Part shown: piece by piece, positions 1-13,200 of the stretch
How positions within the stretch are numbered: the stretch's first letter is position 1
Layout: each line of letters opens with the position of its first letter
Assembly (NCBI GenBank): GCA_029168955.1
Contig: JAPDOI010000155.1
Span: 744,001-808,000, forward strand
Reading direction: 5' to 3'
DNA: 64,000 nt
Origin: Aplectana chamaeleonis
Lineage: Eukaryota > Nematoda > Chromadorea > Rhabditida > Cosmocercidae
The notes under the pieces: model-generated
The model's database searches: none
What the model was told of the DNA's origin: nothing
What the model saw: only the letters and a program-made list of their open reading frames with translations
Program-made: the position numbers and the translations under genes

Positions 1-663
1 TGGTGTATCCAACGCGGTCGATATCCATGCAATACGTGGATGACGGCGAATGAGAAAATCACCGGGTGGGCGGGCCTATGATAAAACATTGCGTATCACT
101 AGAAAGCTAACCTTACTGCTACCTCCGTTACATCACCATACTCTCCTTCACTATTTCTCTGAACAGGTGCAATCCTCGGTTGGATGCACCGAGTGATTTT
201 CTCAACCTCACTCCATCATTTTAAACATACGTATCGACCGGGTGGGTGTTGGGGGGGGGGGGTGTTGGGGGGTGCGGGGGGGGATACAGATGCAAATAGC
301 ACCAACTCTGACCGGGGCCTGAGGGCTCGACTCGACGCAGGACCACCCCCCCCCACACCTCTGTTCCTCCCTCTTTTCTTTGTTTCGTCGTAGGGTAGTT
401 TGTTTGTAAGTTCGTGTCTAATAAATTTTCCTAACATGCCTCGTACCATCACTCCAGGGTTCGAAACCCTTTTGTTCTTCTAGCGGGTTCGTGTTTTCTC
501 AAGTAAGCAGTCGGTACTCCGGGAGAGTTCCCGTCGATATATCGACTCTAACAGCCGACTCCGGAACTTTTCCGTGATATCGGCGGCCTACGTTGATTGG
601 ATTCGTCAATAGGTCCATTACAGCCAACGATTCTACGGTTACCCATAGCTGTGCGATTCAAGG
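1..663. other. unassigned sequence, probably intronic
   Basis: No exon, transposon protein or RNA gene is recognisable here. On the minus strand it lies downstream of the last RNF19-type exon seen (4278-4166), so it is probably intron of that gene, whose next exon must lie off the left edge. The only notable feature is a G-rich stretch at about 236-284. Confidence 0.4.
236..284 (+). repeat. G-rich tract with G-quadruplex potential
   Basis: The plus strand has consecutive G runs (GGG, GGG, then a run of about 13 G, then runs of 6 and 8 G) separated by short T/GT/TGC spacers. Four or more runs of at least three G with short loops meet the usual G-quadruplex pattern. A C run follows at 345-354. 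Folding is inference only. Confidence 0.5.
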
Positions 664-946
664 TACTGTGCTTATCTGGGCCAAATTCCGGTCCGCAATT
701 GCGTCTCGACACGCTTTGCGGCCGCGCGCTCCCGAGTCAGAAGAGCTTCCATCGCCGCAGCCGCCGATCTGCTGACTCTAAGGGGGTTTTGGAAACTGGA
801 AACTAAGAAAAATTTGAGAAAAATGTATAAAAAAGCAACATCGAGTCGGCTTTGGCGCTGGAAACCGGACTGACTCGAGCGCGTGCGGCCGCAAAGCGTG
901 TCGAGACGCAATTGCGGACCGGAATTTGGCCCAGATAAGCACAGTA
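664..946. mobile_element. foldback/MITE-like inverted repeat, TA flanks
   Basis: The left arm (about 664-740) and right arm (about 864-946) are near-perfect reverse complements for about 75-85 bp. Both outer ends read TACTGTGCTTATCTGGGCC. A TA dinucleotide lies at each end, as expected for a Tc1/mariner-type non-autonomous element. The roughly 120-bp centre is unrelated AT-rich sequence and no transposase is present. The superfamily is inferred from the TA only. Confidence 0.7.
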
Positions 947-1896
947 TGTAGTTGGGCTCGATAAGAGATTGAGGGACAAAGACCTCTCGGCATTTTGATT
1001 ATAAGTTGTGATACTTATAACTACTGACTTGAATTTTGAGCCAAAGAACTCGTTGAAGAGAAACCAAGTTTTTCTAGTATACCTGCAAGTGGGCACTTAA
1101 TTAAAAACAGTCAATTTCCAGCTTAAACTCCACACTATGTTTGCTGTAATTTTGGGAGCAGCTACAAGTAGATTGGTTTTCAGGCGTGTTGATTCCAGTG
1201 GTATACTCAGTCACAAACGAGTTGGTAAGCGGAGAGTCCAAAGAACCAGCAATTCCTCTGTGTCTCCGACGGGTGCGCAACGTACGCAAATTACGTACGC
1301 GATGAAGCATCTGTCTTACCGTAATCCAAATACAGAATTCGTCGTTTCTTTACCGCGCTCATTTTTTTACCTATGCTTCATCATTCTTTTGCATTATTTT
1401 CTCTCAAACTGGTCGTGATACTCGTGTCAGGTAGTCTGTTTCAGGATCTGGATAACAGCACAGAGGACAAGGAGTTCTCTAACCCACCGATTCCACCATG
1501 CGTTCGTTGCAAACGAGCTGTTACGAACAGTATAAGACCGTTACTTCTTTATATGGTTTGATAAACGCCAAAAAATAAAGAATTATGCGAAAAAAAGCAG
1601 GAGGCACGTGAAAAAATCGTAGAAATCTGTTTTTGGGTGACGCGCAAATGCTGCGTCGCATACGTTAGCTGCGTAGGTAAGTTGTGCGCCCGTCAGAGAC
1701 GCAAAGGGAGCGCTGCTTCTTTGGACTCTCCGCTTGCAAACTCACTTGGGACTGGGTATAACAATAGCGAGTCGCTATAAGTTCGCAGGGAAATCGATAG
1801 AGACCTTTCTGGGAATTTGAAAATATCTGCGGACCGCAATATGTGCTCCACAACGATTACAACGTCGAGGAACATCTCAGGAAATTCGAAAGGCGG
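947..1896. other. no recognisable gene; probable intron
   Basis: I see no supported coding exon, RNA gene or transposon protein in this 950-bp stretch. Short open frames exist on both strands but show no domain pattern. The sequence continues after 4156 once the LINE insertion at 1913-4140 is removed, so it is the same intron of the minus-strand RNF19-type gene. Confidence 0.4.
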
Positions 1897-3122
1897 GATA
1901 AGCCATGCTCAAGTGATAACCCAAGGCTGTAGGGCCGGATGGCATTAGTCCAGCGATCTTGAAGAAACTGCTGAGTGAGATTATGCCAATCCTGGCTGAC
2001 GCAATCAACACATCCTTTCGAACTTGCATCTTACCCCAAGACTTGAGAATGGCAAGCGTCATCCCGTTGCCCAAGCCAGGTAAATCGCCATCCACGGCTA
2101 AGGGGTACAGGCCAATAACTCTTTTTCACCAATCGCCAAAGCCGCTGAGAAACTAGTCGTCAAGGAGCTGGCCGAGCATAATAACAAGCAGCAGCACCAA
2201 CATGGATTCCGCAAATTATACTCTACCACCACGGCGCTGCTGGAGATTGTGAGCTATGTTTTGGATGGCTTCAACGCCGGAAAGCCTCAACGCACTGTTG
2301 GAGTAGCCCTGGAACTCACGAAGGCGTTTAACACTGTCAACTTGGGCATACTATCTGAGAAGCTATTGAGGTCCACCATCCCGCCTTGGCAGAAGCGATG
2401 GATTACCGCACTCATCAAAGGGCGTCGAGCAAAAGTGCTGCTTCAGGGACATGTCCGTATTAGCCTCCCGATCGCTGCCGGTGTCCCTCAAGGAGGAGTC
2501 ATATCGCCTGCTCTGTTCAGTCTTTACCTTGAAGATTTGCCCGTCCCCCCAAGTAACATCAAAGTCGTTGCGTATGCGGATGACATCACCATCTTGTGCC
2601 GAGACAGAGACATTAATATAGCTGCACGCAAGATCAATGGCTACCTCATCGTTTTGAAGAGCTTTCTCGATGATATGATGAATCAAATGCCGCTAAATCA
2701 TCTGTATCTCTTTTCTCCACTGACCCCAAGGAACACTGTGCTCACCCCGTTGTGAACTGGGAAGACGATCGTCTGGTTGCCGCACGTTTCCCGAAGCTGC
2801 TCGGTATAGTATTGGATCCTTCGCTGAAGTTCCACGAAAATACTGAGCAGAAGCAGGCTACAGAGAAAGCAAAGCTCAACGTTCTACGAGCTCTGGGAGG
2901 AACGTCGTGGGGAAGTAGCAAGGAGACAATTTTGACCACGTACAAGGCAATATTGCAGCCGGTGTTGGAGTACGCTGCACCGGTATGGCAGCACATAACA
3001 TAGGATTCATCGTAGACAAAGATGCAGCGAGTCCAAAATACTGCTCTTCGGATTGCCACTGGATGTGCTAAAAGCACTCCAGTGGAACATCTTCATGCTG
3101 AAGCCCGAATTTCGCCAGTTAA

Positions 3123-3578
3123 AGGCAGCGTTCACGATGATCATCCTCGTTGACTTTCCACAGTGAAATGATAGGCGAGAAGGATCCTAGGCTCCCAGTG
3201 TCAAAAGAACGGTAGAAAACGAGCCAGGAGCGGCAAAATAACGGCTGCAAACAAGCGTTTTGGTGCCCCAGACACGCCTGGTGCCCCAGATCCGCCCCCT
3301 CGGAATGAACAAATGAAGACTCAGATTAGAGGAATGATCAAGTCAAGGAAGTGCTGATAGGTGAGCTGATCGATTCATTGCACTGATAGGTATCATCCTT
3401 CTAGCGGTCAATTCCTCCACGCTCAAAAATCAACGTTAACAAGAGAGGGCCTACTTTTGCTCAAAAACGCGTCTTTCGTGTCCTTTTTAGGCATGCCTTG
3501 CTATATAGGGCACCAGACCTTTAGTAATTCAGTAAGCCGTGGAGATATCGGAAGTGAAATTTATCGTGAACACTGCCT
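3123..3578. mobile_element. TTAA-flanked terminal-inverted-repeat element inside LINE-A
   Basis: The element interrupts the LINE-A C-terminal region. Ends AGGCAGCGTTCACGAT and ATCGTGAACACTGCCT form 16-bp terminal inverted repeats with one mismatch. TTAA occurs at 3119-3122 and 3579-3582, while other LINE-A copies have a single TTAA at this place (CAGTTAAGGAGCACTG), which gives the empty site. The TTAA target suggests a piggyBac-type transposase acting in trans; the 456-bp interior has no transposase. The terminal bases differ from the usual CCC start, so the superfamily is tentative. Confidence 0.75.
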
Positions 3579-3669
3579 TTAAGAAGCACTGCCAACTCCA
3601 AGCGCAGCAACTGGTTATTAACATTGTCAAGCAGCCTGATCACTCATTAAGAAGGATCATGAATCCCGT

Positions 3670-3697
3670 GAGAGAGAGAGAGAGAGAGAGAGAGAGA
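3670..3697 (+). repeat. (GA)n microsatellite within LINE-A
   Basis: A run of 14 GA units grew from the short GAGAGAGAGA that every LINE-A copy carries at this point (the arginine/glutamate-rich stretch before the (I)[10 protein letters not shown] segment). Confidence 0.9.
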
Positions 3698-4165
3698 TCA
3701 GAAGGCCTTTTGCGGATGCTCCTGAGAAAGTCAATATACAAAGATGGACGGACTCCCAACTGGATCGTCTGCGTCTTTTACGTGCGAAGCACACCAAGTT
3801 CGTCAGGGATCACTTAAATTGGATGGCTGTCGACCCCATATTGGGGATCGCACCACCTGAAGTCAGCAACACCGAGATGGAACTCGGTAGGCGGGCTAGA
3901 AGTACCCTTGCCTCGTTACGCTGCGGTCATTCCCCTATGCTGATGTCATACTTGCATAAGATCGATTGCAGTACGCCTGACGAGTGCCCGGACTGTGGTA
4001 GCCGGGGCCATACGACTGAGCACCTATTCGATTGCCCAGAGGCCCACCACACTGACAACAATGGATTTGTGGACGAATCCAACTTCGGTCGCCCGTTTCT
4101 TAAACCTTTGACTTCCTGTGGCTGCAAAGAAGAAGAAGAAGATAAGCCATGCTCAAAGAACTCAC

Positions 4166-4278
4166 CAACAGCCATAACTGCAAGAACAGGACTGATGAAG
4201 AATGATCCAGCAATACAAGCGGCTGTCAGCAATCGGCGACGAGTTTTAGCATGATGTAGAAATCGCTGATGTACCTTC
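4166..4278 (-). CDS. RNF19: RNF19-type exon: second membrane helix
   Basis: The exon is preceded on the minus strand by an ATTTCAG acceptor and ends at G|GTGAGT. It is 113 nt: one base completes AG|G (Arg), then 37 codons and one leftover base. It encodes [18 protein letters not shown] followed by a hydrophobic segment [20 protein letters not shown]. This aligns with the conserved second helix of RNF19 proteins. The next exon, expected to begin near GVP..LAYVYG, is not found in the remaining 4.1 kb, so it is off the window. Confidence 0.88.
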
Positions 4279-7200
4279 CTGAAATTTTTATGCAGAGATT
4301 GATTTAAGGGAAGTTCATCACCAGATTGGGAGCAAAATTTTCTTTGTGGAACAAATGGTAATGGTTTGGGCAGATCTCGACACAGATGCATGAAACGCAC
4401 GTGAGATCCCCCCCCCCTTCTTCGCCGGCACTGCCCGCTGTCCTGTTGTGTACAGTCGGCATGGATCCTAATGAGACTTTGCGTTCACTACTGAAGGTTG
4501 GCGCAAACTCGGTGCCATATGCTAAAACATAGGTGCACCGAGTTTGCGCCGATTTCCAACGGGGAACGCAAAGTCCCATTAGAATCCACGCCGACGGTAT
4601 GTTGGCCATAGAACACCTTGTCCGCTGTTCCTTCAGTGATCAACGTGGGTTATTCACAAACCCAGCTCGCTTTGTTGCGTGCGGTATACCCTCTACATGC
4701 GTTAAAGAATACCTAGCAAGAAAAGCATGTGCATCATCTATGTCAACAAAATGAAGCGTGATTGGGGGATTTCTTGACAGGTAAAAGGCTCGCAGAAATT
4801 TCAGTAAAAAATAAAAATTTTCGAAAGAGGAACGTAAGAGTTCCCGAAAATTCTGGCCAGAAAGGAGAGGGGGTTGCGGTTTTGCTAGAATCTGAAACAA
4901 CGCCCTCTCCGCCCCGATGGTCTACGATGCGTTTCTAAATGAAATCATGATAAAACTGATCATACGACGTACCTTCCAACGAAAAACGGTACACCAAAAA
5001 TGATGCCGGGAACAGACAGTCCTGCGATTAGAGCTATACCAAGGGGAGCACCAATTAGTGTACCTGAAAACCCTGGCCAGAAGTATCAGCTAGCAATTGA
5101 CTGGCCCAGAACATACAGGATTCTTCAAAAATTTCACCAAATATTAAGCTTCTCATAATTCGACCTTTGCTGGAAATTCCTCGCCCGTATTAGCCACATG
5201 AATACGGCAGACCACTGTTAGTAAGTCAACAACATGCGATGTGACCCGTACAGTTAGGTTATAATCTGAATGCATACTGACTCACCTAACTGCCATAATA
5301 GTTTCTTTTTTCGTGTCCACGGCTTCTTTCCCCAGAAGGTACAACCGGTCGGACTAAACAAAAAGCGTGTTCACTTTACTAAGTACGGATTACGCTAGCG
5401 TGACGGCCTTTACTGCAGAAACAGGAAAATGCATAGTCTCTGTCACGTTGTTAAGACATTGCGCAGCGTAGGGAATCATGATCGCCTTTTTAGGTTAAAG
5501 CCCGATAATGAACTCACATGCATAGACCACTAGTTCTCTGAAAACGCGTAAAGCACGTCGCGCGAGTTTATAGGACTTCGTGGAGACTGTAAAATTGGTG
5601 TCTTCTGAGGAATGTCTACAACTAATGCTGCGTTTAGCGGTTAGTTCTTCACAAGAAGTGACTTGAAGACTGTCGAAAACAGGTGTGGAGCTCCGTAGAG
5701 AGAGAGAGAGTTCTTAGCTGCGACAGGGTGGAGTAGGGGGTCTCACAAGGGAAGGATCATTACCTGCCGTGGCTTTTCCAAATAAAATATGCGTTTCTAG
5801 GACCAGTTTTCGACGTGAATATAGAATTTTTACATAGCAGCTGCGAATCGTTACTCTGAACGGAGTTACGAGCTTTTTTACACGGCTTTCTATAGAAAAA
5901 TGGCATTGTACATACAGAAATCTTCCGCAAAGCCGAAAACGGATATCATATTCGTGATCAGCACCCCAAATACTCCCGCTGGACAACTTCAGAGCAAGCA
6001 ATTGTTTTCGACCTTTGGACTCCCAAAAATGGGATTGAGTTACCACCTGCGTGGGGCTACAGAGGTGAAATTTTTTTGCCCAAACGCCGTATAGAGGGGT
6101 TACTTCAATCAATCAATCAATCGCTTTATTTTGCAATAAAGAAACATACATGGTGTATGTGAAGAGGTAGTAGCTTCACATGTACGGTAAAATAAAATAA
6201 AAGAAATGAATGAATTGAGGTAGTCCACCCATGCAAGTAAACAGGTAGACAAGTAGGAAAACACACGTAAAACGACTCGTAAAAGTGATAGCACTCTGAA
6301 CTTAAAGCTCTAACAAAATGAATGGCCGTCTGTCCCATGTATTGACCTGAGATCAAACTTGGACAGGCGACATTTGAAAATCGAAAAGTTTTTGCTTCGA
6401 CAATTTCCAGAGGCAATTTGTTCCAAATTCGTATAACCCGGTAGGCAAAGGAATGCAGTACGCCGGATTTGGTGGTGAATGCACGTTCGAGCTGGAAACC
6501 GTGTTGGCGAGAGCGAGCACAGTGGCGAGTAAACGCAAAAGTGCTCTCAAAAGGAATGTCACTGAAACCATTAACTATCTTATAACATAAATGTAGATCA
6601 AACTCAGTTCTCCTGTATCGTAAGGTTTCAATCCCTAACATTTTTAATCTAGTCGTATAATCTGGCACTTCTCGCCCAGGAAATAATTTGATAAAAACGC
6701 GTTTTGAGTATCGTCTTTGCACGTTTTCAACGATTTCGTCATCTTCAGCCGAAGATGGTGACCAAACCTGCGTGCAGTATTCCAACAATGGCCGGCAGTA
6801 GACAATGAATGCTTTCCTATAATGCTCGAGGCAGGGGTGTTGCAGGGACCTGAGTATACAATTAGCCACACGAGAAGCTTTTTTCGAGATTTCTTTGCAG
6901 TGGGATTCCCACCGGAGGTCGGTGCTAATGAGCACACCCAGGTCCCTGATAGTCTCGCGCACCGGAAGCACAACATTGTTCAGGCGTAAGATGCATTCGT
7001 GTTGGAAATTGATGTGCAACAAGTTGCATTTCTCCTCAGATAGCTGCAACTGCCATTGTTTGGACCAGTCGGCAAGCCGATTCAAGTCACATTGAAGTTC
7101 GTGAAAATCGATAGCGGGATTTCGAAGAGGGCGATATATTTTGAGATCATCAGCGAAAAGCTTACATGTGCTAGACAATTCGTCCGAGATATCGTTCACA

Positions 7201-10200
7201 TAGATAAGGAATAGTAATGGACCCAAAACGCTACCCTGTGGTACCCCGCTGGCGATTTGACAGGGATGAGAGCAAAAGTTGCCAATTTTGACTTTGAAAT
7301 CACGAGATGTCAGAAAGGATTCCAACCACTTCAAAATGTCTCCGCAAATGCCGTACCCCTCGAGTTTGAGAAGCAATTTAGAATGACTGACCGTGTCAAA
7401 AGCTTTGGCATAGTCGATGTACACAATATCTGTCTGACAGTTTTCGTTCAAAAGGTAAGCACCACTGGTGAAACGATGATACTAAGTGGGACAGTGTTGA
7501 TCTGCGAGGTAGAAAAGCATATTGTGCTGGACTGAGCAGGTTATTCGATGTAAGGTGGGAGAGGATACTGTCTTTGATAATGATTTCAAGAACTTTACCT
7601 ACCGAGGAAGTTAAGCTGATAGGTGGATAGGTTGAAACCTGGGCAGCTGGTGCCTTTTTGAGAAGTGGGAGACAAAAGCTGTTTTCCATGCGGTAGGTAA
7701 GGTTCCAAGCGCAAGGCTGTGTTTGAAAATGCAAGATAGGGGTAGCATTAACCGTTGGCAGCCCTTTTAATGAAGTAGGAAGGCAGAGAGTCCGGGGTAA
7801 GCGAAATTTTGTCGCCAAATTTCTTAATGGCCTGCATCACCATCTCGTAGTTAATGGCTATAAAGCCAGAAATTTCTGTGGGCAACGAGGGAAATCGGGG
7901 TGTAGTTCCGTTATCACAAGTAAATACCTTGGAGAAATAGTCCGCAAAAATATCGCATTTTCGCCGATCATCAGCTATAACCTCGCCACCCTCGCCTTTC
8001 AATGCAGCGATACCATTACGAGTTTTCATCCTAGCGTTCATGTATTTGTAGAAATTGTTGTGATTTCCTGAGCAAATAACACGTTTCTCGCGTTTTCGAG
8101 AGAATCGTTTGCACTCTTTCTCAAAATCCTTAGCGCATCTAGTGAAGGCTAGGCGCCCACCAGGTCGATAACGATCACGCCAGAAGAAATGCTTTTGGCG
8201 GCCAAACGTTGCAGGTGAGGTGGTAAGTTTTTCACCACAGGACCCTGTTTTTTCAGTGGAACACATTTTTCTATCACAGAGTGCACATAAGAAGTAAAAG
8301 CTTCATACATTTCACTTATGTTTCGACATGCACGAAAGTATGCATCCCAGTTAATTTCCATTAGCAGAAGATTAACCTGCTTCCAATTAGCCAAGCGGAA
8401 GTCGAATTTAGGAGCTGTTTTGGGGGCCTTAGATTCACTCGCAATCTTGAAGCCTATGCTGCAATGATCACTTGTAGAGAAATTTGGTTGAAGTTCCATT
8501 CCGAGATCAATCCCAGGTCGTTACATAGGAGAAGATCAAGCACATATCTCCCGTGAGTTGGGTCCGAATTCAAACAATGAAGCCCACAGTTTGTGAGAAA
8601 TTGATCGAATGAAACGGAAAACTGCATACCGGAACGATCCGTGGAAAATGCGTAATTGAAATCACCGACAACTATTGAAGGCCATTGCACTGTACACCAT
8701 TCCTCAATAGTCTCAAGCAATTCGCGAGAATCGTGGCTGTTAGTTGCAGGCCTTCGATAGACTGCAATGAGACGGAAACAGGACCCACTTCCAAGTACAA
8801 CGTCAAGAAACATAGTTTCACAGCAAAAATTGTAAAATTTGGGCACAAAGTCTGCAATACTAATACTCTTTTTACAATAACAGCTACTCCACCACCGGCT
8901 ATTCCAGACACACGATCGCATCTATACACAGAGTAGGCATGGGCAAGAGATATAAGCGCGTCCGAATCGTCCTCGGTCAGCCATGTTTCACTGATCACCA
9001 CTATATCAGGAGATGAGAATTCGAGAAGTGAACTTAGGGATGCAATTTTATTTCTGATTGATCGGGCATTAAAATAAACACAACTCAGGCTGCCTATGGC
9101 TTCCGCGGACAAATCGGATCCCGCTTCATCTACTGGCCTTGTGACGGGGAGAAGCGCTCGGGGGTCGAACCGTCCGAGAGGGAGACCCCTGCGACAGAGC
9201 AGGGCCGTTCCCCACTGGGGGTTCTGGCCCTCCGTTTTTGGAATGGCACTTCTGCTCGTCACCTGTCCCCTATATATGACAGCGGTTTCGTCAGTTCTTC
9301 GTGCTTCTCTCAACTTTGCACGTAATTCGGCAGAATATGAGGGACGGATGTAGACACGATTCAACGGGCAGTCCGCATTCTTCAATTTACGGCTGCTTCG
9401 GAGGAGTTGGATGACATCGTGACTGTTGCTAAAAGCAACCTTCACTGGACGGCATCGAGTCTCGTCATAGACCCCCATACGGTAGACAACTGTAGGCACA
9501 GCGTCCACCTGCAGGTGGTCCAGCATCGAGGCGACTGTCTCCTCATCCGCACTCCTACGATCGCGGGGTTGGAGTTCACTTTTTTCCTCGAGCCCAAAAA
9601 CGACAACTTGAGTAGAGTTCACCTGAGGCGTTGCCGCCGGGACGACGTTCAGAGTTTGATCACCGACGGCTGGTGGTGACGGCATCTCTCTTGTCTTCGT
9701 TAACTGGACCATGACATCGGAAAAAGTTTGGAGGAGCGGCTGCAGAGCTTCTGTGATCGTTTTGGCTATCTGCTGCGCGAATCCATTCATAGCCTCTTTG
9801 ACAGCATCATCCACCATCTTTGCCAACTCGTCTCGCTTGACTTGCATCTTGCCGGACATACCTCAAACTTGGGTAATTAAACCTACTTGGGGCGCTCAAC
9901 AGGAATATGACGTTCTTTTTCGATACTCCATTCAGTTATTGTAGGTTACGATAGAAATATGGTATTTTTGGCTACTACAACATACAGTAGCTATTTAAAA
10001 AGTAGTTTTTTGAAAAACTATGTGTACGTGGCATTTGCGCTAGATCAGCCCACTTTTTCCGATGCCGTGATCTCCCAATCAATATTGATCTTTGTCCGCC
10101 CGCGTTCACTTCACCCTAATTCCTCAAACGATTCCACTTACCATTCATTTTAGTCTGACGCATGGACCGACCACGCGGCTGGCCGTAGTGGATTGGAGGC

Positions 10201-13200
10201 CTCAATGGAGATTGGGTTTCGATTCGCGCGGGGTGATCTACCGTCGCAGCCCCATCCATTCATCAGACCAAAATGATTGCGCGAACTCTACAAGCGCATC
10301 ACTTCTCACATCATAGCAAACGATTTGGACTACTCCGTATGCTCACGTAAATCAATCATTCGATCGTTATCTCTTGTGTACTTTCAAATTTGTGGTTCAA
10401 GATCTAATAATTTTCTCGCTTATTCATGGTATGCGGCAGGGTATCATGAAAACCATTCAGGACAGTTCGAAACTCCGGTTCAGTACTATTTCCCTCCTCA
10501 ACTGGTATATAGGCCTATGTGATTTTGATGGTTGTTCAAAAGTTCACTTCATTCGTTGTTCTCATTGTGAGAAGATCCTTTGTTTTGAACACTTTGTTCA
10601 CAATAACCACATGTGCTCGTAGTTATAAATTTGTTGCAAATCGTTGCAAGTCGTGCAAGTATTTTCACAGTTAAACACCATTTTAACATTTTTCAAACAT
10701 TTATTAAATGCGCGTCAGCACATGTGAATAACAAAACAAAAAAAGGGAATGGAAAAACATTAAAACAGAACCAACAGCAAACAAAAAGAAAACTAGGCCC
10801 TACTAGAGCCAACAAACCGTTCCTGCTGCAGATACTGGTCAACCTTTACCAGATTATACGACAACACAAATGCCTGAACAATGTTGTGCTTCCGGTGCGC
10901 GAGACTATCAGGGATCTGTGTGTACTCATTAGCACCGACCTCCGGTGGGAATCCCACTGCAAAGAAATCTCGAAAAAAGCTTCTCATGTGGCTAATTGTA
11001 TACTCAGATCCCTGCAACACCCCTGCCTCGAGCATTATAGGAAAGCATTCATTGTCTACTGCCGGCCATTGTTGGAATATTGCACGCAGGTTTGGTCACC
11101 ATCTTCTGCTGAAGATGATGAAATCGTTGAAAACGTGCAAAGACGATACTCAAAACACGTTTTTATCGAATTATTTCCTGGGCGAGAAGTGCCAGATCAT
11201 ACGACTAGATTAAAAATGTTAGGAATTGAAACCTCACGATACAGGAGAGCTGAGTTTGATCTACATTCATGCTATAAGATAGTTAATGGTGTGGAAAAAA
11301 GGAGAAAACAGGAAAACAAACAACCAACCTCAAACGGAATATTCAAAGCAAAGATACTGTAAACAAATGAAACGAGAACAACGATGGATCAGTCCGAAGA
11401 ATAGCACAGGGAAACGAGCAACCCAGCACTACGGAGGGTCACTCCGCCGCTCCCCGGAAGCCAGTTTCACGTGCACCAAGTACTTATAAGCGCCGATGTT
11501 TATAGGAATAGTATCGTTCCTACTGAGATCTTCGAATACCGGAACAATTCTACTAGTGAAAAAGCAGCGCCGACACTCAAGATTTGACACGGTACGGTGG
11601 AATTTAATCGGACCCCAGGCCTAAGACCAAACTTGCCATTGAAAAGGATATGGTGGAACAGAAACAAATCATTCTTCTTCTTTGTGAGAGCCAAAAGCTC
11701 AAGGCCAAAGAGTGCATTTCTGTCAGAAGCGGAGGGAATTGCCCATAAATGAAGCCATGCTGTCTGATAAGAACTCTTCTAGTAAAATTGTTCTGTATCT
11801 TTTCCAATCTATTTATGTTCTTGGGTTTGGCGGGGTTGAATACCGGGGTACCGTAATCGAGTAGAGGCCTTACATACGTGGTGTAAGCTCTGATAAGCAC
11901 AGAGGGATTGCAAGTTGACAAACCCCTAAAAGTATTATTCATAGCAAAAGTTGCTTTATTCGAGATAGATTCACAGTGCTTATCAAAAGTCAGACTTGTA
12001 GTAATAGTGAACCCTAAATCAGTTATTTGGTCAACTTCTTGGATCTGACAGCCACTGACAGTATATTTACTGTTAGCATTGCTATTACCCAAGTGGAGAA
12101 CCTTCGTTTTTTCTTTTGCCAACGGGAGATTCCAATCTTGAGACCAAGTACTAACAATTTCAATAGACTATTGTAGCAAGATACAGTTCTCCGGTTGGGA
12201 AACGTCCCGATAGATATTTATATCATCCGCAAATGCACTGAAACCGGTGCCAACACAGACCGAGAACGTCCTGTCAGTTAGGAGCGAACGTATCCATGAT
12301 ACTATTCGCGGATAGATACCAACCATTGAGAGTTTTTGCAACAATTTTTCATGAGGAACATTATCAAAAGCCTTAGCAAAACCAAAATACACAACATCAA
12401 CACTCTTCCCAACATCTAGAAAAGCCGTCCACTTGTTTAGTGCTTCTGTGGTTGCCGTCACAGTGGACTTCCCTCCCTGAAAACCATGTTGGAAGGGAGA
12501 GATAACCTGATTTGCTTCCAAGTGACAAAAGATTCTCTTCTTCAAAATTTTTTCAAACAGCCGTGAGAAAATAGATGTTATACTGATTGGCCTGAAATTA
12601 GCAGGGTCTGTGAAAGGGGGCTTTTTTGGAATGGGGTAACAAATGATTGCCTCCATTTGATGGGGACTTCACCAGACATGAAGCTCAGATTGGAAATATA
12701 CTCCAGGGGACCTGCAATATCAAGAGCGATCTGCTTGACAAAGCTGAGTGGTATGGCGTCGGGAGTGATAGAGTTGGATGAAGGCCAGGCAAGAAGTTCC
12801 TTGATAATTTCATCTTTGTAAAACCAACATGAATCAGCCATAACAGCGAAAGAATTGGAGAAAGGTAGACTGCCAATAGAAGAGACGTCAGAAAACGACT
12901 TTTGAAATACGTCCGCCAACAACTCAGCTCTATCACTAGCATTCCTCACCAATGCCCCATTGGGGTTTTTGAGAACCCCAACATCTGGTTTTTCCCGCAG
13001 TTTAGAGTTGATAAATCTGAAGAAGGAATGTTTATCACTTGACTCGACAGCCTTTTTCTCAGTATGGTTATTATACTTCTTCAATTTATTAGCAAAACGT
13101 TCACTAACTTTTTTGAACCGTTCCCAGAACTCTGCACAGTCCTGAGTTTTAGCCAAATGCCACGCCTCAGATCTCAACCGCACAAGGTTGGTTAAATGCG

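Larger units (their letters stand above)
1913..4140 (+). mobile_element. LINE-A retrotransposon, 5'-truncated, with 16-bp TSD
   Basis: This copy starts within the linker before the RT ([13 protein letters not shown]) and keeps the RT core in pieces: 1959-2156, then 2249-2755 with [16 protein letters not shown] and [11 protein letters not shown], then 2752-3003. After a 456-bp DNA-element interruption it continues to the C-terminal [18 protein letters not shown] knuckle (3823-4110) and a GAA-repeat tail. The TSD GATAAGCCATGCTCAA is present at 1897-1912 and 4141-4156, so the insertion is clear-cut. Frameshifts and stops make it a dead copy. It sits in an intron of the minus-strand RNF19-type gene, 25 bp from the donor of exon 4278-4166. 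Confidence 0.9.

Noticed and set aside
440..490. tRNA T-loop-like GGGTTCGAAACCC
   Set aside because: No A box or cloverleaf at the proper distance on either strand.
1260..1320. Minus-strand IAYVICVR as the next RNF19 exon (expected LAYVYGVVP)
   Set aside because: Only three residues agree, surrounding residues do not, and splice phase does not fit.
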